Assembly (NCBI GenBank): GCA_002438565.1
Contig: DJPN01000001.1
Span: 4,350-68,349 of the forward strand
Direction of reading: 5' to 3'
Source: Alphaproteobacteria bacterium UBA6411
GTDB lineage: Bacteria > Pseudomonadota > Alphaproteobacteria > CAAGCB01 > CAG-977
Length of the DNA stretch: 64,000 nucleotides
In this document: one piece after another, positions 26,018-34,108 of the stretch
Layout: every line of letters starts with the position of its first letter
Numbering within the stretch: the stretch's first letter is position 1
The notes under the pieces: generated by a model
What the model was told of the DNA's origin: nothing
What the model saw: the letters and a program-made list of their open reading frames with translations, nothing else
Databases searched by the model: none
Translations under genes and position numbers: made by a program

Positions 26018-27187
26018 TTACGCCACCTTTACGCGGATTTTTCCGGTTAAGAGTTGCTGCATCAATCCTTTTTTCTGGGATTGGAGCAAGTCGAGTTTCC
26101 GAACCAACAGGTCGATTTCTTCGTCCGTTTTGGAAAGAATGTCGGCAATCGTTTTTTGTTCGGAAATGTCAGTCGGGATACACAGAGAAAAACTATCTAA
26201 GCTCGATTTTTGAATATTCGGCAAACCGGAACCGACGCGCAATCTCATAATATCGCTTTCTTCAAATTTCAAAATTTGAAACAAGAAATGTAAATTTGTT
26301 TGCAAATTTGATAAAGCGTAGCAATGTCCGCCACACCAAAAACGTTCTTTCATAAAAGCGACAAATCCGCATGAATTTCCGCCTTCGCTGATTGTAATCG
26401 TGTTTTTTTCACGATTATAAGAATCCGTAAGTCCTGACTTTGAAATTCCGCCATTGATAACAGGATATACGCCCGTTTCAGTCATTTCCAAACGCCCTAA
26501 TTGTTCCCCTTTGGAAATAGCGGCTATTTCTCCCAGTTTTACTTTTTGCCATTCGCCTGTGAAACCGGGCAGGCGGATTCGGGCGGTTAACAGTTTTTGC
26601 ATCAGCCCCTTTTTTTGCAAACGCTTTGCGGCGATCAAAGCCGTCAGTTTTTCAATCGCCGAATCCCACGCCCCCAAAATCTCCGCAATCTTTTCCTGCT
26701 CCGCCAGCGGAGGGAGTAAAAGAGGGCACTTTGCATATTCTTCCGCATTAACTCCAGGTTGCCCGCTACGAACAGACATTACCTTTATCCAAGATTTATA
26801 AAAAGGCATTTCTGTCGATAACTTTAAATAATAAGGGTTTATTAAATTTGTGTTTGGAGAAAATTTTATTAAAAAACCTGCAAAGACAAATTGTCCATCA
26901 TTTTCGTTGTATAAATATGTTTTCCCAGTTGTTGCTCCTGTTCGGGCAAAGACAATATCACCTTTTTCCAATAAGTAATTTTTATAATCAGAAATGTTTA
27001 CAGAAACTCTGTTTGAAAAAATATATTTCCCATCATCATCTATGTCCGTAATCCTAATATATAATGGTAAATTTGGTGAATAAGGAACAGAAGGAGCATT
27101 TGCACCATATTGTCCCTTATTTTTGCAAATCTTACCCAGTTTTGTTTTGCTCCACCCGTCGGGGATTTTTTGAGTAGTTTTTGTCAT
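26018..27187 (-). CDS. hsdS: Type I restriction enzyme, specificity subunit (HsdS), full length
   Basis: 389 aa with two target-recognition domains, each followed by a conserved spacer helix. Spacer 1 is LLPPLAEQEKIAEILGAWDSAI...QKKGLMQKLLTARIRLPGF; spacer 2 is PTDISEQKTIADILSKTDEEIDLL...QKKGLMQQLLTGKIRVKV. TRD1 begins DGWSKTKLGKICKNKGQ and TRD2 GEWQKVKLGEIAAISKG. The start at MTKTTQKIPDGW follows the preceding gene by 7 bp; an ATG at 27217 would overlap it. AT-rich TRDs with richer spacers are as expected from TRD exchange. Confidence 0.93.
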   Translation of the reverse strand: MTKTTQKIPDGWSKTKLGKICKNKGQYGANAPSVPYSPNLPLYIRITDIDDDGKYIFSNRVSVNISDYKNYLLEKGDIVFARTGATTGKTYLYNENDGQFVFAGFLIKFSPNTNLINPYYLKLSTEMPFYKSWIKVMSVRSGQPGVNAEEYAKCPLLLPPLAEQEKIAEILGAWDSAIEKLTALIAAKRLQKKGLMQKLLTARIRLPGFTGEWQKVKLGEIAAISKGEQLGRLEMTETGVYPVINGGISKSGLTDSYNREKNTITISEGGNSCGFVAFMKERFWCGGHCYALSNLQTNLHFLFQILKFEESDIMRLRVGSGLPNIQKSSLDSFSLCIPTDISEQKTIADILSKTDEEIDLLVRKLDLLQSQKKGLMQQLLTGKIRVKVA

Positions 27188-27194
27188 TTTGCAC

Positions 27195-28553
27195 TCATTC
27201 TTTTTCTTCATCATCAATTTCAGATGTTGCTTTCGTCAAGAACTCTCTTTCAGCTTCTTCGGCTTTTTTATTTAGATATTTTGCAAATTGCGATATGCCG
27301 GGAATATTTTTAAATTTATCTACTGCATTTGCAACTGCGGCGGTTTTATCCATAATTTCCATTAAGGGATTATCTGTTTTATTATAGTCTGTAATTAGTT
27401 TTCCAGGGTTCTCAGCACTTGTTATTATCATATTAAACAGCAATTTTGCCCTTAATTCATGGGACATATTTTCTTGCGGTAAATCCTGAATTTGCTTAAC
27501 TAATCCAAGATAAGTTTTACTTAATACCTCTTTATGGGCATATTCTTCTATTAAACGTTTCGATAAATTAATCGATTTATTTGAAGTCCATGCAATCCAA
27601 AGTAACGGGAAGTAAATAGGAATGACTAAAAACAATGTTTTTGGAAAATTTTCTATTAAATCTTGTATTTTCTTTACACCCTCAATATGTAAAGAAAAAT
27701 TAATATAAACAGGAATTAAAGAAACCAACACCATAGAGATAATAGCTAATGTAAAAACAATAGAAGACACTCGCCGATGTGATATTTCCGATTTTTTCTG
27801 AGAAACATAAGCTGCACTTAAGCCTTTTGCCATTGCCTCCGGCATTAACTCATCCAATTTTTCTTTTCTGTTTTCGTATTCAGAATCATATGTTCTTTTT
27901 AAATTTTCAAAACTTTCTGAAAATTTTTTCATTTTCTCTTCAATTACAGAATAACTTTTATTTAATTTATCTTTCAAGCCACCTTCTCGTTCTCCATCTG
28001 GTTTTTCATCTCCCATGATTTCATTGTATAAATCGTCTATTTCAGATTTTCGTTCCTTTGCTGTCGTCTGCAAGTCTGTTATCTTTTTTAAGGAAGAATT
28101 AACTTCAGCTTCAATCGCAGTTATGTTTTCCTTTGACGCTTTGGTCACGCTTAATTCGGCAGAAACTTCAGTTTGTAATAATTTTATTTTGTTTTGAATT
28201 TCCGATATATTCTCTTCTTCCTTAGCGAGTTGGCATGATTTTTCATTAATTTCACTTGCAACTTTTATTGCCCCTTTAACTTTTGTTCTATTTTCTTTAT
28301 AATCCTTTATAATATCTTTCAATTCATCAAGAAGTTGGATAGATTCTTCTTGTTTTTCTGATGTCTGTTGCGCAAGAAATTTGGCTTTTTCAAACGCTTT
28401 CGTTGCTTCTTCTTCTGTTGCACCGATTTTGTTTTCAGCTATTTTTTTTGCTTCTTCTGCTAATTTTTGAATCGCGGGTAGAGCTTCCTCAAGGTTTTTT
28501 ATACGCTCCCATGTTTTTTTGCGTTCTTCATCCAAATATTCCGTATCAGCCAT
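27195..28553 (-). CDS. Coiled-coil two-TM protein embedded in the hsd operon, function unknown
   Basis: 452 aa, strongly AT-rich. Residues about 1-250 are charged heptad-type coiled coil (RKKTWERIKNLEEALPAIQK and similar). Two hydrophobic segments follow (VFTLAIISMVLVSLIPVYIN and TLFLVIPIYFPLLWIAWTS), and then a soluble helical region containing SKRLIEEYAHKEVLSKTYLG. The ribosome site AAAAGGATG precedes the ATG. It ends 8 bp before the hsdS start, so it is part of the operon. Not a known Hsd subunit. A membrane-anchored accessory or separate defence protein is possible; I cannot name a family. Confidence 0.75.
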   Translation of the reverse strand: MADTEYLDEERKKTWERIKNLEEALPAIQKLAEEAKKIAENKIGATEEEATKAFEKAKFLAQQTSEKQEESIQLLDELKDIIKDYKENRTKVKGAIKVASEINEKSCQLAKEEENISEIQNKIKLLQTEVSAELSVTKASKENITAIEAEVNSSLKKITDLQTTAKERKSEIDDLYNEIMGDEKPDGEREGGLKDKLNKSYSVIEEKMKKFSESFENLKRTYDSEYENRKEKLDELMPEAMAKGLSAAYVSQKKSEISHRRVSSIVFTLAIISMVLVSLIPVYINFSLHIEGVKKIQDLIENFPKTLFLVIPIYFPLLWIAWTSNKSINLSKRLIEEYAHKEVLSKTYLGLVKQIQDLPQENMSHELRAKLLFNMIITSAENPGKLITDYNKTDNPLMEIMDKTAAVANAVDKFKNIPGISQFAKYLNKKAEEAEREFLTKATSEIDDEEKE

Positions 28554-28554
28554 T

Positions 28555-28853
28555 TTTTTTCATCCTTTTAAATAAATTCCCCTAAATCATACATCAACTT
28601 TTGATATAAAGTCTATAATTCCTTTGTTTTAAGATTTTTACGTCGGTGCGCCGTTCGCTCATTTTCCGAATTGCGTGCCGCGTGCCGACCGTACCCGCAT
28701 CCCGACCGCCAAAATTATTTCAAGGGAATACAATTTCAGTGTTCTTTGTACTTGCCGCGTTCCCTCGTTTTGAACTTGTAAGTAATCCTTACAAGTTGCC
28801 GACAGGTCGGTTTCGTCATCATCAAGGATATTTTTTATATGCTGTGTGATGTT
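28555..28853 (-). other. Intergenic stretch with one strong inverted repeat
   Basis: No gene is seen. It holds AACTTGTAAG/CTTACAAGTT (28773-28782 with 28788-28797, 5-nt loop) and, near 28.6 kb, a possible weak minus-strand promoter for the coiled-coil gene. No T-run follows the repeat on either strand, so it is not an intrinsic terminator; an operator or mRNA-stability element is possible. The stretch may be what remains of a deleted second RhuM gene. Confidence 0.5.
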
Positions 28854-28982
28854 TTACGTCGAAGTGTCAAACAACTCCGCCATTTGGGCTTGAGACAGCC
28901 AAACCGTCCCGTCCATGCCGCGCAAAGTGATTTTCGCCTTGCCGTCGTCGGTCGTGTGGATAATCATTTCTCCTTGCGTCAT
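28854..28982 (-). pseudogene. Truncated RhuM-like N-terminus
   Basis: 42 aa ending DGTVWLSQAQMAELFDTST. The block TVWLSQAQMAELF matches the N-terminus of RhuM-family proteins and the TVWLTQSEMARLF of the intact neighbour. Its ATG overlaps that neighbour's TGA by 4 bp. The domain stops at a TAA after about 40 residues, where the family normally continues for 150 or more. This is best read as a relic of a second RhuM gene, possibly still translated by coupling. Confidence 0.7.
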
Positions 28983-30244
28983 CTCTTTATCCCTCTGTTT
29001 CTGTTTAAAACACTGACGACGATTTGTTTAATCGTTTCCATTTCTTGCGGACGGCTTTCGGCAATCAGCAAGGTCAAGGCTGCCAACGCGGCATTGTCAA
29101 TAACGGGAACGTTGTTTGAATACAAAATGCCGTTTCGTTCCAGAAAATACAAAAAGCAACCGGCGGCTATGCGTTTGTTGCCGTCGGTAAAGCTGTGGTT
29201 TTTCGTAATCAAATACAGCAGAGTAGCCGCTTTTTCCTCTAACGAGGGATAGCAATCACGCCCGCCGAATGTCTGATAAATCTGATTGACAGAACTTTCA
29301 AAACTGTCGTCTTTCGGATTGGCAAAAACATCCGATCCGAATTCCGGCTTCATTTTTTCGACAACCGTTAAAAAATCGGACGGGGTCAGAACAATGGCGG
29401 CTTTTTCCGTTTCACCAACCGTATCCAGTGTTTTATTGTCAAAGTCGTCCAACAACTTTAACCCGTCTGAAAAATCGGACAACACACGCAACAATTCTTT
29501 CGCTTCATCCAAAGACTCCGCTTGATTTTCCAAGCCGCGCCGCACAACGCCAATCGCTTGTTGCAATTTTTGCAGGCGTTTGTTTCGTTCTTCACTCAGC
29601 CTCTTTTGGTTTAAAGCGTATCCATCCAGCAAATACTGTTTTAATACGTGATTAGCCCAGATGCGGAATTGAGTGCCTTGATAAGATTTTACGCGGTATC
29701 CAACAGAAATAATTACGTCTAAATTATATTGAAAAACGCCGCGGGAAACCATTCGTTTTCCTTCTTTTCGAACTTCCCGGAAATTCCGGGAAGTTGATGC
29801 GGGATCTAATTCACATTCATCATAAATGTTTTGAATATGTTCGTTGATGGTATTGAAATCTTTGTTAAACAAACGCGCCATTTCAGATTGTGTTAACCAC
29901 ACCGTATTGTTGGAGGCATCTATTTTTACAGAAATTTCAATGCCTTGTCCGGGAGGTTGATACAAAATGACGGTATCTTTTGTTGAAAGGAAAGCGGAAG
30001 ATGAGGAAAATATATTTTCCCGTTGTTTGATGAAGGCCTCCATATCATTTTTAGATGCCGGAGGAATATCTGTGTGAATCTCATTTTTTCGCAATTGCGT
30101 CATGACGCGGCTGTTTATATCGTTTCCGGGATGGATAAAATATGATAAGATTTGTTGGTTGTTTTTATCCGTATATAAAAACATTGCTTTTGCTAAAGCT
30201 GCTTCTTCAGCCGTTAAAATCTTTTTTGCTTCTCTTTTTCTCAT
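28979..30244 (-). CDS. RhuM-Fic (virulence RhuM/Fic-DOC) protein in the hsd operon
   Basis: 421 aa. About the first 90 residues are an extra region of unknown role. Then comes the RhuM domain (TVWLTQSEMARLFNKDFNTI, SVGYRVKSYQGTQFRIWANH) and a C-terminal Fic/Doc domain with HSFTDGNKRIA at residues 350-360, the complete HxFxxGNxR active-site motif. Fic enzymes transfer AMP or phosphate to target proteins; Doc forms are toxins. RhuM-type genes are often found between hsdM and hsdS. Whether it acts as a toxin or as a restriction accessory is unknown. 18 bp after hsdM. Confidence 0.88.
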   Translation of the reverse strand: MRKREAKKILTAEEAALAKAMFLYTDKNNQQILSYFIHPGNDINSRVMTQLRKNEIHTDIPPASKNDMEAFIKQRENIFSSSSAFLSTKDTVILYQPPGQGIEISVKIDASNNTVWLTQSEMARLFNKDFNTINEHIQNIYDECELDPASTSRNFREVRKEGKRMVSRGVFQYNLDVIISVGYRVKSYQGTQFRIWANHVLKQYLLDGYALNQKRLSEERNKRLQKLQQAIGVVRRGLENQAESLDEAKELLRVLSDFSDGLKLLDDFDNKTLDTVGETEKAAIVLTPSDFLTVVEKMKPEFGSDVFANPKDDSFESSVNQIYQTFGGRDCYPSLEEKAATLLYLITKNHSFTDGNKRIAAGCFLYFLERNGILYSNNVPVIDNAALAALTLLIAESRPQEMETIKQIVVSVLNRNRGIKR

Positions 30245-30262
30245 TTTTTTACCCTATTCACT

Positions 30263-31762
30263 TTACAACCCCAGTTCCTTTAAATACGCGTCCATCTGTT
30301 TTTGAACGTCGGACAATTCGGATTCCAGTTTTGCAATATCGGATTTGACGGCGGACAAATCGACCTCGGCTTCCTCTTCGAACGTATCGACATAGCGCGG
30401 AATGTTCAGGTTATAGTCGTTTTCCTCGATTTCTTCGGGCGTTGCCAAGTGCGAATATTTTTCGATTTCCGCGCGGTCTTTATAAGTGTTGAAAATCTTG
30501 TCGCTTTGTTCCGCCGACAAAGTGTTTTGGTTCTTGCCCGCGACGAACTCTTTGGACGCGTCGATAAACAAAACGTCTTTGCGGTTTTCGTTCGCGCCGC
30601 CCTTTTCCCGCGACTTGTCAAAGATTAAAATGGCGACGGGAATGCCCGTTGTCTGGAACAATCCGGCGGGCAGACCGATCACCGCGTCCAGCAGGTTTTC
30701 CCGCACCAACGCTTGGCGAATACGCCCCTCCGCCGCGCCGCGGAACAAAACGCCGTGCGGAACGATGACGGCGACGCGCCCCGATTTTTCCTTTGCCGTC
30801 GCAATCATGTGCGAAATAAAGGCGTAATCCCCTTTGCTCGCCGGCGGCATACCGCGTTCAAAACGTCCGTACACGTCGTTTTCAAGGTGCTTTTCGCCCC
30901 ACTTGTCCAGCGAAAAAGGCGGATTGGCGACGATCACGTCGAATTGCATCAGCTTGTCGCCGTCTTTCAGCAAAGGATTGTTCAGCGTGTCGCCCCATTC
31001 CAAACGGGCGGAATCCTTGTGATGCAAAAACATATTCATACGGGCGAGGTTGTAGGTCGCCCCCGTTTTTTCCTGTCCGTACAGCGAATAATCGTGCGAA
31101 CCTTGTTTTTCGACCTCTTCGCCCGCCAGCAGCAGCAAACCGCCCGATCCGCACGTCGGGTCGCAAATGCGGTCGCCCGCTTTGGGCATCGCCAGCCGCG
31201 CCAACAGCGAAGCGACGGCTTTCGGCGTATAAAACTCGCCCGCTTTTTTGCCTGCGTCCGACCCGAACCGCTCAATCAGGTACATATAGGCGTTGCCCAG
31301 CAAATCGCCGTCCACTTGCGACAAATCTACTTTGTTAAAATCGTTCAGCATGTCGCGAATCATTTTGTTGCGCTGGGCGGTTTGCCCCAGAATCGACTGG
31401 TTGTTGAAATCGACGGTGAAAATGTCGCGCAGTTCGTCGTTCGCCTCCTCGATTTTCCGCAAGGCGATGTTCAGCCTTTCCCCGATGTTGTCGGCGTTTT
31501 GGTGTTCGTAAATATCGTAAAAGCTTGTGCCGCCGGGCAAGATGAAACGGGCGTTTTTCAGCTTCAAAGCGATGCGGTCTTTGTCGTCGCCGTAGCGTGC
31601 TGTCAGTTTTTCGATTTCGGCTTTTTTGATGTCGCTGATGTATTTGTAAAACAAAAACGCCAGAATGTAGTCTTTGAACACGCCGCCGTCAACGATGCCG
31701 CGCGCGGAATCGGCGGCGCTCCACAACAGCTTGTTCAGTTCGTCTTGGGTCAAAGCGGGCAT
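30263..31762 (-). CDS. hsdM: Type I restriction enzyme, methyltransferase subunit (HsdM)
   Basis: 499 aa N6-adenine methyltransferase. N-terminal HsdM helical domain (LNKLLWSAADSARGIVDGG), GEFYTPKAVASLLARLA, motif I DPTCGSGGLLLLAG and motif IV VIVANPPFSLDKW (NPPF). The ATG at 31762 is 8 nt after GGAG and directly follows the stop of the half-size HsdS gene; another in-frame ATG at 31768 is too close to the ribosome site. Intact catalytic motifs mean modification is likely active. Confidence 0.96.
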   Translation of the reverse strand: MPALTQDELNKLLWSAADSARGIVDGGVFKDYILAFLFYKYISDIKKAEIEKLTARYGDDKDRIALKLKNARFILPGGTSFYDIYEHQNADNIGERLNIALRKIEEANDELRDIFTVDFNNQSILGQTAQRNKMIRDMLNDFNKVDLSQVDGDLLGNAYMYLIERFGSDAGKKAGEFYTPKAVASLLARLAMPKAGDRICDPTCGSGGLLLLAGEEVEKQGSHDYSLYGQEKTGATYNLARMNMFLHHKDSARLEWGDTLNNPLLKDGDKLMQFDVIVANPPFSLDKWGEKHLENDVYGRFERGMPPASKGDYAFISHMIATAKEKSGRVAVIVPHGVLFRGAAEGRIRQALVRENLLDAVIGLPAGLFQTTGIPVAILIFDKSREKGGANENRKDVLFIDASKEFVAGKNQNTLSAEQSDKIFNTYKDRAEIEKYSHLATPEEIEENDYNLNIPRYVDTFEEEAEVDLSAVKSDIAKLESELSDVQKQMDAYLKELGL

Positions 31763-31764
31763 GG

Positions 31765-32328
31765 TCATTCTCCTGTAATTTTGGTTAAGGCGTATTCTAT
31801 CATAAATTCTTTGAGATTCAGCAGCTGTTCCGACAATTCCCGCTCTTTTTTCAGCAGGAAGAACGCTTGCGACAAAGCCGTCTGCGTTTTTAACGGCAGG
31901 GGCGGAACGGAAAGCAGTTCGATCTGCGATCGGACGATCGCTTTGACCGTTGCGGTCCCCTGTCGTGAATTCATTTGCGCCTGCCCTTGTTTGGAATTTA
32001 AATACATGACGATGTATTCTGGCAAAAAACGCCGGTCGGCAACGGAAACGACGAAAATCGAACTTGACGCGACCGTTTGATGTTTCGACATAAACAGCGA
32101 CGCTTTGAATTCCCCGCGGCTGGACAGCAAAACATCATTGTTTTTCAACAAGTGGGCGGGCTTTAATCTTTCCGCGTTAAACCGCGCGAGCGGCGTTCCG
32201 TCCGTTATGGCGGGGGCGGATAAGTTTTTTGGCTGGACGACGGCGCAATTTCCGTTTTGAACCGCCGGAATGCTTCCGCGAAAAGGATAGCCTGCGCGGA
32301 TTTCGGCAATATCGCAAAGAAAGGTCAT
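31765..32328 (-). CDS. Half-size HsdS-like protein (single target-recognition domain)
   Basis: 187 aa. One TRD (FLCDIAEIRAGYPFRGSIPA ... VQPKNLSA) followed by one spacer helix (LPLKTQTALSQAFFLLKKERELSEQLLNLKEFM). Full HsdS proteins have two of each. Single-TRD subunits can dimerise and give a palindromic target. It is the first gene of the operon and directly abuts hsdM, whereas a full HsdS lies further down, so two specificities may compete for one HsdM. Good ribosome site AAGGAG. Confidence 0.85.
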   Translation of the reverse strand: MTFLCDIAEIRAGYPFRGSIPAVQNGNCAVVQPKNLSAPAITDGTPLARFNAERLKPAHLLKNNDVLLSSRGEFKASLFMSKHQTVASSSIFVVSVADRRFLPEYIVMYLNSKQGQAQMNSRQGTATVKAIVRSQIELLSVPPLPLKTQTALSQAFFLLKKERELSEQLLNLKEFMIEYALTKITGE

Positions 32329-32357
32329 GATGATTGCTCCTTGTAATCGTTGCTCTC

Positions 32358-32386
32358 AATATAACGGATTTAAAAATTTTTCACAA
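32358..32386 (-). promoter_or_regulatory. Promoter of the hsd operon
   Basis: Read on the minus strand: TTGTGA, 17-bp spacer, TATATT. This is 30 bp before the ATG of the half-size HsdS gene and is the only good promoter seen for the operon. Confidence 0.7.
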
Positions 32387-32489
32387 TAGGACTATACCGC
32401 AAAAAATGTTTGAAAATTTTAAAAAGCACGGCCTCTATACCAATGTCGTGACAATCCAGTTGCAAACGGATTTGCGATTGCCGATAATG

Positions 32490-32574
32490 AAAAAGCCCCG
32501 AAATCGGGGCTTGGGTTGGTGCGGATAGCGGGACTTGAACCCGCACGAGGACAAAGCCTCAACAGATTTTAAGT
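32490..32574. repeat. Left attachment repeat: 3' part of tRNA-Leu plus its terminator
   Basis: 85 bp matching 45183-45266 with one extra G (CTTGGGTTGG versus CTTGGTTGG). It covers the tRNA terminator, CCA end, T-arm, variable arm and 3' side of the anticodon stem, and stops in the anticodon loop. Beyond it the tRNA sequence is lost, so it is not a functional tRNA. Identity ends exactly where tyrosine integrases usually exchange strands in tRNA genes. GTCGT/ACGAC/GTCGT motifs at 32591, 32603 and 32616 may be integrase arm sites. Confidence 0.92.
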
Positions 32575-32738
32575 TGATTTCCGCCCGATTGTCGTATGAT
32601 TGACGACGTTTGTTTGTCGTTCATTTTTCTTTTGTTTTTCAATATGTTGCAGAATTTCGAGTTTCATTCCTGCTAATCTGGTTTTAACAAGATTTATTTG
32701 CGCGGCGCCCCACGGGTGTCCCCGCAAAGGAGGTTGGC

Positions 32739-33905
32739 ATGAAACATCTTTTTACCGAAAAATACATTCGCACTTTGACAAATGACAAGAAAGACCGGCT
32801 GGAAATTTATGATTCTTTTTGTCCGTATCTGGGATGTCGAATCGGCGGAAACGGTCAAAAGACATACTTTGTTCGCAAAAAATATTTGGGACGGAATATC
32901 CGAGTTACCATCGGCAAAGCGGACGAAGTCGGTTTGGAGTTTGCGCGAAAAAAAGCTTTTTCGCTGTTGGAGAAAATTCAAAACGGCATCAATCCGAACG
33001 AGGAAAAATACGAATTGTCCAAAGAGATTTCTTTGGGAATATTCTATGAAGAATATATGGAACGCCACGTTATCGCCAAAACGTCAAAGCGGAACGTTGA
33101 CAATTCGGCGGGGATTTACCGTCGGCATCTGACGCAATGGAAAAACAAGCGGTTGTCGGAATTGAATATGCGAATGATTGAACTGCACTTCAACTCTGTC
33201 AAGAAAACGCACGGCATTTTCGCCGCGAATCAAATGCTGACAATGTTGCGCCACATGTACAACAAAGCGATACAATGGGGATGGGACGGACGCAATCCGA
33301 CAACCGGAATTAAGAAGTTTCATGTTGAACCTCGGGATCGCTTTCTTGCTCCGGATGAAATTCAAAGGTTGTTTGCGGCGTTGAATGAAGAACCGAATCC
33401 GGTTTACAAAACATTTTTCTACACATTGCTTTTTACGGGGCAGCGTCGCGGAAATGTGTTGTCAATGCGCTGGGACGATGTCGATTTCAAAACGGGAGTT
33501 TGGTATATCGCCCGAACAAAAAACGGAACGTCTTTGCGCGTACCTTTGGTTGAACAGCTGACTCTGATGTTAAAGGAATTGAAGCTGCAATCCGGGGGAA
33601 CATCGTGGGTGTTTCCTCGTCCGTTTAATCCGGCGGAGCATCTGACCGAACCCCGCGATGTTTGGGAACGCATCAAAAAGCGCGCTCGAATTACAAATTT
33701 GCGAATGCACGATCTGCGCCGAACGGTTGCCAGTTATGAATGTATGAACGGAGAAAATTTGTCGGTTGTTTCTAAAACTTTGAACCACAAAACGCTTGCC
33801 GCGACGCAAGTTTACGCGCGCGTTGACACGTCGGCAGTCAGCCGCGCGTTGCAAAAGACGGTCGATGTTTTTGAACAAATCGCCAAGCAGAAAAAAGCCT
33901 TTTAA
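32739..33905 (+). CDS. Tyrosine integrase of the island
   Basis: 388 aa phage/island-type integrase. N-terminal DUF4102-like/arm-binding part (KKYLGRNIRVTIGKADEVGL), SAM-like core-binding domain, and catalytic domain with the arginine in LLFTGQRRGNVLSMRWDD, HDLRRTVAS (HxxR) and LNHKTLAATQVYARV (second His, Tyr nucleophile). AAAGGAGG precedes the ATG. It lies 165 bp inside the left attachment repeat, the expected place for the enzyme that inserted the island at tRNA-Leu. No damage seen. Confidence 0.95.
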   Translation: MKHLFTEKYIRTLTNDKKDRLEIYDSFCPYLGCRIGGNGQKTYFVRKKYLGRNIRVTIGKADEVGLEFARKKAFSLLEKIQNGINPNEEKYELSKEISLGIFYEEYMERHVIAKTSKRNVDNSAGIYRRHLTQWKNKRLSELNMRMIELHFNSVKKTHGIFAANQMLTMLRHMYNKAIQWGWDGRNPTTGIKKFHVEPRDRFLAPDEIQRLFAALNEEPNPVYKTFFYTLLFTGQRRGNVLSMRWDDVDFKTGVWYIARTKNGTSLRVPLVEQLTLMLKELKLQSGGTSWVFPRPFNPAEHLTEPRDVWERIKKRARITNLRMHDLRRTVASYECMNGENLSVVSKTLNHKTLAATQVYARVDTSAVSRALQKTVDVFEQIAKQKKAF

Positions 33906-34108
33906 AGATGACGCTTTGCGACGCAAAAGGCTAACCGGCAAAAGAAGGACTACTTAAAAATCAAAGGATTGCCCGTTTTCCAAGTGATTGAAAAATCAGA
34001 CATCAGTCTTTGGGCAGGATAGCCTTTTCGTCATACGAAAAAACAAATTCCTCTTCTCTGCGAGGCATTTTCACGGTATCTTTTAAATTAAGGAATCAGA
34101 GGTGTTTC

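Noticed and set aside
32520..32574. Second tRNA-Leu gene
   Set aside because: Only the 3' part from the anticodon loop is present; the 5' acceptor and D-arm are missing. It is an attachment-site duplicate.
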